Assembly: GCA_020226215.1 (NCBI GenBank) | Contig: CM035232.1 | Coordinates: 59,963,220-60,027,219, forward strand | Direction of reading: 5' to 3' | DNA: 64,000 bases | From: Sindora glabra | Lineage: Eukaryota > Streptophyta > Magnoliopsida > Fabales > Fabaceae | Shown: in pieces, positions 26,101-37,535 of the stretch | Layout: each line of letters opens with the position of its first letter | Numbering within the stretch: position 1 is the first letter of the stretch | The notes under the pieces: generated by a model | Told to the model about the DNA's origin: nothing | The model's database searches: none | Seen by the model: the letters and a program-made list of their open reading frames with translations, nothing else | Made by a program: the position numbers and the translations under genes

Positions 26101-26516
26101 TTTTTCCCCAATGTAAAATATATTCTTATAATAACTAATAAAAATTATAATATAAATACACAAATTATAAAAATACTAACCAGTAAAAATTACAAACTAT
26201 CACAAATCATATAAATTTATACAAATTTTTCATAAATCCTAAATCATAATTTCAAATCATAAATCATAATAATCAACATAAAATAAAAAAATTTTCTCCC
26301 ACTGTAAAATATATTCTTATAATAAATAATAAAAATTATAATATACATACAGAAATTATAAAAAAATTAACTAGTACAAATCACAAACTATCACAGATCA
26401 TATAAATTTTTACAAACATTTCCTAAATCTTAGATCATAATTTTATATCATAAATCATAATAATCAATATAGAATAAAAATAACCCTACCACTATAAATA
26501 TAAAAATTATAAAAAT
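23130..26516 (-). other. Probable 3.4-kb AT-rich first intron of the transposase gene
   Basis: On the minus strand a donor-like G|GTTAGT sits at 26,522-26,517 at the end of a leader-like exon. An acceptor-like GTGCAG ends at 23,130, about 30 bases before the transposase ATG. Between them is extremely AT-rich sequence with no open frame of note and with internal repeats at 24,275-24,480 and 25,985-26,480. The assignment as intron is inference from position and splice-like words. Confidence 0.5.
25985..26480. repeat. ~190-bp tandem repeat x 2.5, with a diverged copy at 24,275-24,480
   Basis: The word CATAAATCATAATAATCAA recurs at about 26,068, 26,258 and 26,448, a spacing of 190 bp. The surrounding text (ACAAACTATCACAGATCATA, CTTATAATAA, TAAAAATTATAATAT) also repeats. 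A more diverged unit lies at 24,275-24,480. All lie inside the MULE. Confidence 0.75.
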
Positions 26517-26522
26517 ACTAAC

Positions 26523-26695
26523 CAAGGAAGAGTAAGCAAAGAAGACCAGATCTGCTCCAAAGAAGAAATTGTAGCCGGATGAAATGCACAGAAGTAAGAA
26601 AGGATGAAGATTTGTGAATGAAAATATAGAAAATGTTGCAAACGACTACGAAGAGAGAAGGGAAAAGTGGCTGCGAACTAGGGTTCTTCTGGCTG
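26523..26695 (-). other. Leader (5' untranslated) exon of the MULE transposase gene
   Basis: On the minus strand this stretch is C/T-rich with AACCCTAG and TTCGCAGCC words common in plant leaders. It lies downstream of a TATATATA box and ends in a GT donor. No protein is encoded in a conserved frame. The exact transcription start is not determinable. Confidence 0.45.
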
Positions 26696-26715
26696 CGGGG
26701 AGAGGAAGGAGGGGG

Positions 26716-26723
26716 TATATATA
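26716..26723 (-). promoter_or_regulatory. TATA box near the right end of the MULE
   Basis: TATATATA lies between the GGCGCC repeats of the right terminus and a leader-like exon on the minus strand. Mutator elements normally carry outward-in promoters at their ends, which fits. The box is palindromic, so strand is assigned from context. Confidence 0.5.
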
Positions 26724-26746
26724 GGGAAGGAGGCACCATTTCATTT

Positions 26747-26875
26747 GGCGCCTCCCAAAAAATTCAAACGCAATGGCGTCATGTTGATTGGTGCCTCCCA
26801 GAAAATTTCAACGAAATGGCGCCATGTTGATTGACGCCCCCCAGAAAATTCGAACCCAATGGCGCCATGTTGAAA
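26747..26875. repeat. 43-bp tandem repeat x 3 in the MULE terminus
   Basis: Units start at 26,747, 26,790 and 26,833. Each runs GGCGCCTCCCA(G/A)AAAATT..AA, then ATGGCGCCATGTTGA with few changes. The palindromic ATGGCGCCAT core also recurs in the left end (15,540-15,630) and in the nested element (16,465-16,545). It is the only GC-rich sequence in an AT-rich element and is a candidate transposase-binding or methylation-prone site. Confidence 0.85.
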
Positions 26876-26929
26876 GGCGTCTTCAAGGTGAGTTCCATGC
26901 CAAAGGTGCCAGACAGTGTGGCGCCTCCA

Positions 26930-27040
26930 AGCCTACGTACGCCATTCAAAATGGCGTTCTGCGTACTTTGGTAATATGTTTCGAAACCACGGTAAAACGG
27001 AAAAAAGTTTATAAAATAACCGTATTTTGATATTTTAGCC
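26930..27040 (-). repeat. Right terminal inverted repeat of the MULE
   Basis: Read on the minus strand it begins GGCTAAAATATC and passes through CCGTTTTACCGTGG, CATATTACCAAAGTACGCA and then the GGCGCC repeats, matching the left end in order and spacing. Confidence 0.85.
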
Positions 27041-27049
27041 TTTTATTCA

Positions 27050-28430
27050 CTTATACTTTGTTTGGGTTTAGAGAAAATAGAAAGGAAAGAAAAAATCTTG
27101 AAGACAACAAATTTATTATACTTAGAAGAAGAAGTGATGAATGAAAGAAATTGGAAACGAGCGAATACTCTTTTTCACCACTTTGTTCTCTTTTCCAAAA
27201 TGGGAGGGAAACTGGAGACAAAATAGTGGACAGCTATACCTTTTCAAAAATGATCTATTGGAATAATTTAATTCAAGTGATAGAAGTTGTTGTTCGAAAA
27301 TTTTGTTTTCCCCTCCGTATTCGAAGTTAAAATTTATGTTGTTTTCTAACAAAGCCTTCTTTCTATTATGTGTAATACTAACTGCGACTTTGTACGAAGA
27401 TTGCCCAGTAACTTTCCTTGATCCGAGATTTCACAAGTATGTTTATTACTATTTTTATTAATTTAAGGTTTAATTTGATAATATTTTAAAATAAAGTTTA
27501 AATTTAATTCATTGATATGAGGAATTTTTAATTTAAGAGATATCTAATATTTTTTAGAAGTTTTATATCTATTATTATATTCATAGTGTATTTGGTTGAA
27601 TGATATTGGATAGAATAAGAATGAAAAGAAATGGCTAAAAAATTTACTTGGTATGTATTATGAAATGCTTATTTCATCAAATTATAAAATTTTCATTTTA
27701 TAGTAAAAATGATGGAATGAATCACTTTATTATTTATGAATTGACATTTTTATGCTTATATCACTCATATTTTTCTTATATTCTAATATTACTTTTTATT
27801 AATATATGATTAAAAATAAGTTTTAAATATTTCTCTATTAAAATATTTTAATAATTATATTTTAATAATAGAATTTGAAATATGATATTTTATATTATTT
27901 ACAAAAAAATTAATATAAAAATTAGTAAATTATATTTTTATTATAATTTTTTTTATTAATTATAGTTTCGATGATAAAATTTAAATTATAATAATTTTTA
28001 ATATCAATTATATTATATATTTTAATAATATTAAATTATTTAATAAGATATTTATTATTTTTATTATAAGAATATTATTATCTTTAACTATAATTTTTTT
28101 CATTTTATTCCATTTCTATGTTATTTTGTTGTACCTAATATAAAAATAGAATGAAATATTCATTCCATTCTTTACCATACGAAACATAATTATGAAATAA
28201 TCATTATATTTCATCCCATTCCTATCTCTAATTTTATTCCATTCAAATTCTTAATTCTTATGCATGCCTATTTAATAATTTAACTACTTTTATGATTTAA
28301 AAAATAAAAATTTGATTCATTGATTATATAATTTTTTTATATCATCAATAAATAAAAGGAAGCCATGCTATAGCAAAAGCAAGAGTAATTAATAGTAAAA
28401 AAAAAGAAATTTAAAGCTTCCTAAATGATG
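27050..28430. other. AT-rich spacer right of the MULE
   Basis: No gene is recognised. Around 27,590-28,250 there are TTTGGTTGAATG and several TTCATTCCATTC / GAATGGAATG-like words in both orientations, suggesting a decayed hAT-type MITE with unclear ends. Confidence 0.35.
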
Positions 28431-28433
28431 TGG

Positions 28434-28735
28434 TAAATCTGTTTGTTTGATTATTGTTTTTTAAAATTAGTTTTTTATTTTTTATGTTTAAAAATAGAGG
28501 AATTTATTTGGCTATTTATTTTTAAAATTGTAATTCCAAACATTTAACTTAAAAAATAAAAAAATAATTTTTAAATACTTTTTAATTTGTTTTCTTGTCT
28601 TGGATATTAATTTTGTAATTAAATAAAATATTTTCTTATTTATAACATTTACTATTTTTTATTTTCCTTTGATGTGAAATTAATTTTTCTAAAAAATAAT
28701 TTTTAAAAATTTAAAAATAAAAACATAACCAATCG
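28434..28735. mobile_element. MITE, same family as 44,208-44,512
   Basis: Shared landmarks in the same order with the 44.2-kb copy are TTTGT.TG then GTTTTTTAAAA, TTGTAATTCCAAA, TTGGATATTAATTTT / TTTGATATTAATTTT, GTAATTAAATAAAATA and a closing TTTAAAAATAAAAAC.TA. It is non-coding and about 300 bp long. The superfamily is not certain; the ends suggest hAT-like. Confidence 0.6.
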
Positions 28736-29158
28736 CGTGAAACATTATGATTGGTCGTTATATAACATTTACCATGCTTTTTGCACTTATGAAACATTTT
28801 CAAATTAATACATTTTAAATTTAGTTAGTAAATTATTTATTACGTGATTTAAAATTGATAACAGATAAACTATAGAGATTTAATTAAAAATTAACTAAAA
28901 ATATGAATATTCAATCTAAAAAATTTAAATTATAGAGATTTATTTAAAAAAAATAAGAAATTATAAAGAACTAGGTGACGTTTAACCTTAAATTAATCTT
29001 AAAGCATATCTGCTTTGACTATTGTAAATCCTGCTAGGACACATTTCCTGTCGGATTATTGAAATATATTCTGCTTTGCTTCTGCTTCCAAATTAGTGAC
29101 TGCTGTTACACAGCTAGTAGCTGTGGTGGGTCAAAGTGCAAGACATGGTTTCTCCTCA

Positions 29159-29432
29159 ATTTCGCGAATTAATTTACTGCCCAGTTGCTTCTTATTGCTT
29201 TCGATTTGCAGAAGATTGAATAGAAGACAAATATTTTCTTCACAAATTTATTGCCCTTAACTTCATTATCTTCTACTTCAATTTGTGAATTTGACTCCTT
29301 TTTTCCCCCAATTCATACATTGTTTTCTTTTTCAGTTTTCATAAAAACCGAAAGAACAAAAATGGGTTTTTGAACTTCAATCTAGTTTGTCTCAAAAGTG
29401 GAAAGATGTCTTCCTTCAAGGCATAATCACAC
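29159..29432 (+). other. Second copy of the leader-like segment of 15,091-15,380
   Basis: It matches the first copy along its length but with substantial divergence, ending in AAAGTGGAAAGATGTC..C.TCAAGGCAT. It is cut at 29,440 by a copia fragment. It could be the remains of the 5' end of another member of a local gene family. No coding sequence follows. Confidence 0.45.
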
Positions 29433-29439
29433 AAAAGTG

Positions 29440-30060
29440 GAAATATGTCCTAGCCTTTTATGCCAGAATATCAAGGAACTCTAATTGATTCTATTCCTTT
29501 TCTTTCTAACAATACGATTTATGGAACTAGCAAACATGGTATCTAGATGAATTTCATACAACTTATCACAAAATGAGCAAGTATGAACAATAGAAGATTT
29601 ATAGAACAATTCAACATATCCATTTCTGAAATGACAGTAATATCTAATATGATCTACGGCTACTATAGAAATCAAATTTCTTTTCATAAAAGATACATAA
29701 ATTATGTTATTTAAAATCAACTCATATTGAGGCTTTGAACTCAATGTAACTGATGTAAAGTGCTTTACTTTTACTTTGTCTCCATTTCCTAACTGCGTAA
29801 TTACATCTTCTTCACTTGGTTTCCTAAAGTTTCTTAGTGCCTGAAAACAATTTGTAACATGAATGTAACACTAGTATCTAACTACTAGGTGTTTAATGGT
29901 ATATCAACTACATTAGATTTAAAATATACTAAAACTAGATGAGTACTTTTCTTATTTTTGTCAGCTTAATTCTTATACTTGAAACAATTTTCTTTCTTAT
30001 ACCTATACTTTTGTGCCATAGACTCCATGAAGAGGGCACACATTATTTCTCTATTATTCA
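29440..30060 (-). mobile_element. Copia fragment (protease end to GAG-pre-integrase)
   Basis: The minus-strand reading contains RKPSEEDVITQLGNGDKVKV, then LILNNIIYVSFMKRNLIS (the family's L.DVLYVP...RNLIS), HFRNGYVELFY and LYEIHL. It finishes SSLIFWHKRLGHIS at 29,470-29,443, the hallmark of the GAG-pre-integrase domain. An 87-codon open stretch at 29,744-29,481 is part of it. Gag, integrase core and RT are absent. The low-coordinate edge abuts the leader-like segment. Confidence 0.8.
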
Positions 30061-31300
<1,240 letters not shown>

Positions 31301-31699
31301 TAAATTCACATGCGAAGCTTCTGAAGGAAGTCTCAAATTCAAGCTTTGAAAAAAGCCTTACTTTTTGTGTTTGATAGCTAATATGTATTCTTCTTCTCTT
31401 TTGATAGTTTTATTATTGCTAAGATTTTTTGCTCTTAGAAACAAAAACAAATTATTACTATACCTATTTTCATAGTTGTACCTTTTTTTAAAAATATTTT
31501 TGTTGTGCAAGGTGTTGTATTTACAATACTCTTTTTATAGCTAATTAATTTAATTAGATTAAATCAGAAAGTTATTTTAAAATATTTTTATAATAAATTG
31601 ACAAACTCAAATTGCAAAGGAGTAAGAAAATTAAAGCATTAGGATATATAAAATCATCTCATTTATTTATTCAAGTAATTATTCCTTTTCTATATTATT

Positions 31700-32205
31700 T
31701 TCTCATCTGCTGATGTTATGGTTGCCCAATATTAAGTTGAATAATATTAAGTTGCATAACTCAAATAAAAATGTGTAAATCATATCTCAAATCTGGATGT
31801 TCATAATGTTATTATGCATATGAGTGTCCAATGATGAAACTATTTATAAAAAAAAAAAATTTTGGTGGAGATAAGATTCATCTTATTTTAATTATATCAA
31901 AAAATTAGAGATTAACACTTCCCCAAATATCAATTGTAGCTCTAATTTTTTTTGTTTTCTCATCTCCTCATAGTAATGACTGCCCAATATTAAGATGAAT
32001 AGCATGAAGTTGCACAACTCAAAAGGTGTATAAATCATATTTTAGATTTGGGTATATAATGTTATTACTCACATGAATATCCAATGATGAAAGTATTTAC
32101 AAAGAGTTTCTTTTTGTAGAGACAACATCCATCCTATTTCAATTGTATCAAAAAATTAGACATTAACACTTTCTAAAATATTAATTGCCGCTACAAAGTT
32201 TTTAT
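31700..32205. repeat. Tandem duplication, ~250-bp unit x 2
   Basis: Copies at about 31,715-31,955 and 31,975-32,205 share GCCCAATATTAAG.TGAATA, AAGTTGCA.AACTCAA, GTGTAAATCATAT, TCCAATGATGAAA, AT..CATC.TATTT..ATT and TATCAAAAAATTAGA.ATTAACACTT. They are diverged by more than 10 percent. Non-coding. Confidence 0.75.
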
Positions 32206-32920
32206 TTTTTCATTCATTCACAAACATACAAACTCCATAAATACCAATTTACTTAATAATTAGAAATATTAATAGATTTATACATCACACAGACTCCAAA
32301 ATTAATATTACAGTAGAATGAATACAAGTAATTAGACTTAATTTTACATTTTAAGTAGACAATCAATACTAACATATATATAAAATATTATAGTAATTTA
32401 TTTAAAATAAATAATTTTAAAAATATTTAATTTATATTAAATTATAAATATATTTTAATACAATATTTTTTATTTTATAATATTAACTCATGAATTGCTT
32501 CCTTCGTTGCTTTGTCTTTCAAACAAGATCAAAATTGTTCGAGGAGTAAGTTTCAATTTTAAAACTATGATGAGACCGTTGTTATCAAAAATTGGCTTTG
32601 TGCAGCCTTAACTGCCAGTACAAATTCAAAACTATTGACCGGATTTATTAACCCCGGATACCAATTAGGGTGTGAAAGTCCTGGCCGGATCTTAAACTTA
32701 TAACTCGACAGGTGCCATGGATCATTTGATTTAATGTTTCAAATTTATTGACTTGTACGATATTACATAAATTGAATGAAATTTAATAATTTAAAATTAT
32801 TAATATGTCATAAAGCAATGTATCTTAATTTTTAAAAAACAAATAGGCATGGTACTGTATATCTGCACTCTCGAAAAGCTGCAAACGTACTGAATAAACT
32901 TACGAAATTTGAGCAAATAT

Positions 32921-32961
<41 letters not shown>

Positions 32962-35900
32962 TAACACAACTGTACCAACAATGAATTGCTGGATTATTCA
33001 ATATAATATACAGAACATACTGAATTTGTCTATTTCGACTACTGCAAACAAAGGGCACATGTATGTCAATTCAAAGAGAAGATGGTAAAAAAAATATGAT
33101 AAAGGCATACTATATATATTGTAATTTCCATATATGTGAACCATTCACATGAGAAAATATAATGCATATATGATATAGAAGACACACAGAAAAGAAACTT
33201 GTCAGAAACGTGAATGCATAATTTCACATTTTTTATGCATACTGCATAGACATATGTCCATATATTATAAACTTATAAAATTATAATTTGTATCTCAAAT
33301 TTGCATATGAATTAACCATATTTACATTACTTGTAAGTTCTGATATTAATTATAAAAATTTTAGGAAATAAATTATTGTTAGAACTATGTAAAAAAGTAT
33401 AAATCATACATTGATAATTCTAAAGAATATAATTTAAATACTTAAATTTTCAGTCAAATCCATTATAATGATGACCAATTTAGATACTTTGAATACAATT
33501 GTTCAATAAATACATTATGATCACCTTGAACCACGATCGATGAATACAATTTCCGCACATGGAATGAATATAAGATATACTTCTCTTATAAACCTTAACT
33601 ATTTTTTAGTGTTTCTGAGGGGAGAAAAGAACCGCTACTGATGGAGAGTTATCAATCTATCATCTATCATAGGTCTTAATAGTAGTAACATTGTTTATAA
33701 AGCTATAACTAATAGTGGGTTGACCCATTGTGAAAGATCACCTTTACCACGAATCAGATTAAGGCATCATCTGAATCCAATTGAATTGTAACTTCTATTT
33801 GGGTTAAACACTTTAACACTTTAATATAAATTATTGAATTGTTAAATTCAAAATTAATTTATTCTAACATATTTATTTGAAAAAATTCCTTTAAAATAAG
33901 AGTAGTTACTGAAATAATTTAACAAGTTTTTTTACTTAATTTAATATTAAATCTTATCAAATAAACCAAATAAGATTTCATTTTTTTTAAAGTTTGAATC
34001 ATTTAATAAAGAGATTGAGATGATGCTTTCAAATACATCCTTACTTGATATATTATTTCTCATGTTTATTTTAATTTTTTTAGAAGAGGCCAAACTAATA
34101 ATATTTTCTTACAAAAAAATTTACACGTAAAATTTTAAAAAAATTAAAATTTAGCAGCTCCTCGGCCCATATATATATATATATGCAACATTACTTAAAA
34201 AAGTGCCTCTCCTAAATAAAAAAAAAAGGGGAGGGAGTGAGCCAATTGACTTATAGATTTTATTGGCCTTACCTAATTTTAATTTGATCTATTCATAAAA
34301 TAAAAAAATTTTAAACTTAACTTTTGGCTCACTTTATAAAATAAGTTAGATCATATTAATGATAAAACCTAACTTATTGACCTATATCATTTATATATAG
34401 GCCTCAAATAGGTTAATTGGCTAGGTTAAACACATTATTACAGGAGTACTTCCTTGATGCAAATGTATAACTTAAGCCTTAGCTATTATTTAAAACACAA
34501 GTCTATTATTATACCTCTATTACAGTATGAATAGTCTCAAGAGTTCTTCGCTCTTCCATTAACTATAAATTGAGGCTCTTTTATATCGGATTCAAAATTT
34601 CTAAAATGAAGTAATAATTTAATATCATTAAATTAATCACTTTGATGGTCATTCAACCCTTTCATTTTCTATCTTTATATAAAATTAATTTATATTGATA
34701 ATAATAAATCAAATTTAAGATTTTATAAAAATATTCGTGAGTTGCAACTGTGAAAGTATCGTTTTCCGATATCAGATGACCATGCATATTGATTGTTCTC
34801 CTTAAGAAGGAATTTTTAAATTTTGGTAGATTTTTTCATTCAAAGAAAAGAGCTAAACTCATAAAAACATCAGTCTGTGCGCACACGCGCGATCCACACA
34901 ATTTTCAGCCCGTACATATGTGCTTATCTCATTACTTTTACAGTAAGAAAATTTCTTAAGACCAATTGATCAACTCGGTTATTTCGAAGAGAAGTGATAG
35001 CCATGTACCATCACACGTACACTTTGAGGATGGAAAACTATACCTATTTTACAGTCGCCGGCGGAAATTGTTTGGATATGGCTCAAGGATGGTATAATTT
35101 TTTGTTTCACATATAACAAGGTATGGGACCTTTTTACTTTAAAAAAAAAATTGGAATTGAGTAATAATATTTTAGCTTATTCTCTAAAATTTTATTATTA
35201 TAAAATTATTATATTTTTATCTTAATATACATACATATATCCATAAAGTATATATAATATTTTTAATTAATTCAGTAATTTAATCATTTAAAATAATTGA
35301 AAACGCTATGATGAGGACAAAAAAAAATTGTTGCTTATGTATCAACTTGATTTTTTTTAAGTTTCAAATTGTTTAAATAAATTATATGTCACATTGACCC
35401 TCAAGTAATCTGAAGTCAAGTTGAATTGGATCCCTTGTAGGGGACAAAATTTTTCAAACAATAATTTTCTCTATTTACAAGACTCACATCCAATATCTTA
35501 TTTAAGAAGTATTGAGTTCCCAACTATTTGAATTAATTATCTTTGGTAATTAAGTGTGATTTTGAATATATTATTTTAATATTATATTAATTATGTATGA
35601 CTTGTAATATTTAAATCAAGATTTTTTTCTTTTTTATTAGTATTTGAGATTATTTAATGATTCTATGTGAATTACTGTCTCATGGTATCTGTTTATGTGT
35701 GTGTTAGGAAAACTATGTGGAGATAGAGTGGCAAAAAAATAATAACAAAAGATGAAGTAGTTTTGAGGCATGAATTACATTTTTTTAAAGACTTTTATAC
35801 TCTTAGAATACAATAAAAGAAATTTTTATAGTACATTACTAATACAATAGTATACTATATATATTAGATTTAATCGTTAATATATTGTTGTATGCATGTG

Positions 35901-36521
35901 AGATATGATGTTTAAAAAAAGTAAGCCTATTATATAATTAGATTTAGTAGTGTATCGATATACTACTGTAATAGAAGTATACTGAAATCTCTTCCTACAA
36001 TAATTCTCAAGGCTGTTAAAAACAAAATAATGAAAATAATTCACTAAAGAGTCTTATTTATATCGTTGAACTCTAATTTTTTATTTATATATCCTCTAAA
36101 ACTGGTTTCTTTTGGGAAATACTTATATATAACACTTTAAAAATCATCAACATTCCGAAACTACCATTAGGGAATTGTGTATGGGTGTTATTAGCGTACT
36201 TTAGACTTAAACAATATATACTGAATTGTGTTAAATTGTATTATTGTGAGTTTTAGGTGTGAACTTTAAGTATGACCACCCTAGTGGAATAACCTCAAAC
36301 AAGTAGAGATATTTTTATTCTTACAATAATAGAATCTTTTATTTCACGGTAAAGGAATAAGCGTACACAGGAGAATTTCTTATTTGTGTGAGACTCTTAT
36401 ATATAAATTAATATGAGCTCAGTGAAATGTATCGATTTCTCTCTTTATGAATTTTTTTTTTTAAAAGAGAACTCTTAAAGTTTGGCAAATGTCTATCTTA
36501 AAGAAGGTAGAGAAAAATATT
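32206..36521. other. Long AT-rich spacer
   Basis: No gene is recognised in 4.3 kb. There is a (TG)n(TA)n microsatellite at 32,923-32,961, short TA tracts near 34,170 and a less AT-rich stretch at 32,500-32,720 without a readable protein. Near 35,840-35,990 two words containing GTATACTA / TAGTAGTGTATC sit in opposite orientation. Confidence 0.55.
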
Positions 36522-37007
36522 GGCTTAAATGTAATTTTAGTCCCCTAAAATATAATTTATGTGAATATTAAATTAATGCAATTTTTATCCTTTTATTTGA
36601 TTTTTGTCAATTTTTTTTATCTTACAAAGTCATTTCCATCTAATACTTCTTCCGTGTTAGCTTAAAATGACTTTCATATAAGTATGCAAGAAAATTTTTA
36701 TCCAGATTTTAAAAATTTAAACAAAATCAATGTATTATATGTGAAAAATTTAAGTATTTTAAGAGTTAATATTCTATAAAAATTTTAAAAAAATGTGATT
36801 TATATGAAAAACAATACATTGAATGTTTAGAGATCAAATAAGAGTTATAAAAGTTGATACAAATTAATGAAAATTGATGAGAATCAAACAAGAGACCAAA
36901 ATTACACTAACTTAACATATAAGAGACCAAAATAGAATATTTTAAATTAGGAGGATCAAAATCATACGATTTATATTTTAGAGAGACTAAAATTACATTT
37001 AAACTAA
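36522..37007. mobile_element. MITE with ~45-bp inverted repeats, 486 bp
   Basis: The left end reads TTAAATGTAATTTTAGTC then CCCTAAAATATAA. The right end on the minus strand reads TTTAAATGTAATTTTAGTC then TCTCTAAAATATAAA. The internal repeats (GAGACCAAAAT, GAGATCAAATAAGAG) are purine-rich. AAAAATATT flanks both sides (36,513-36,521 and 37,008-37,016), a possible 9-bp target duplication, which would suit a Mutator-type MITE. In AT-rich DNA this could be chance. It lies 0.5 kb upstream of the NLR start. Confidence 0.7.
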
Positions 37008-37535
37008 AAAAATATTCTAATTACTTTGACCTTCTCATTCCATATAATAGTTAGATATCTAGTGTCAAACACTTATTTTTTTCATTGGAAATAATGAAGT
37101 TGAAAGCTTTTAATTTAAGTAACACCCGAAGTTCTTTGAAGATTTTTTATCTTCTATTGTATTTAAGATTTGATTTTTAATCTCAGCGTTTCTCCCTCAA
37201 ATGTAACTGAACCTTCTCCTTTTTATTATATCTAATAGATATGAAATGTAGTTTGATGGATTTGGAAATGAACAACAAAATTCTCATATATTTTAGTAAT
37301 TATCTACTCTTTATTTCATTTTAGTGACTTCTTTGTCGTTATCATTCGTTCAAAAAATGAAACTAACAATGCTTTAGTCGTAGTAATATTTTTCAAATAA
37401 GTTGTTACACTAAATTCCAGGTTACAGTCTTTGCCATCTATATAATTGGAAGCAAAGTTCTCATTTACACGAATTCGAACCGTTTTAACTAATTATTTGC
37501 ATCAACACTTACTATAATGAATCTCCTTCTTGCAG
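37008..37535 (+). promoter_or_regulatory. NLR upstream region ending in a splice acceptor
   Basis: The NLR start codon is preceded directly by a pyrimidine-rich tract and TTGCAG (37,530-37,535). The leader therefore probably carries an intron whose 3' end lies against the ATG. No convincing TATA box is seen in this stretch, consistent with the true promoter lying further upstream beyond that intron. Confidence 0.4.

Larger units (their letters stand above)
15442..27040 (-). mobile_element. Mutator-like element (MULE) with transposase and PMD gene, 11.6 kb
   Basis: The left end starts GGCAAAATTA (15,442) and the right end finishes TATTTTAGCC (27,040). The ~100-bp ends are inverted repeats sharing the CATTTTATCG / CCGTTTTACCG block, GAAAATATATTACCAAAATACGC and a GGCGCC-rich inner part. 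The flanks are TTTTCTTCA (15,433-15,441) and TTTTATTCA (27,041-27,049), an 8/9-matched 9-bp target duplication typical of Mutator elements. Inside, reading minus strand from the right, are a promoter and 5' leader (26,723-26,523), a long AT-rich intron, the transposase (23,101-20,365) and a plant mobile domain gene (20,110-17,655). A smaller relative is nested at 16,368-17,261. Both genes are broken, so the copy is not autonomous now. Confidence 0.9.

Noticed and set aside
36300..37500. TATA-like words upstream of the NLR as its promoter
   Set aside because: In this AT-rich DNA such words occur everywhere, and a splice acceptor directly before the ATG implies that the transcription start lies further upstream at an unknown place.
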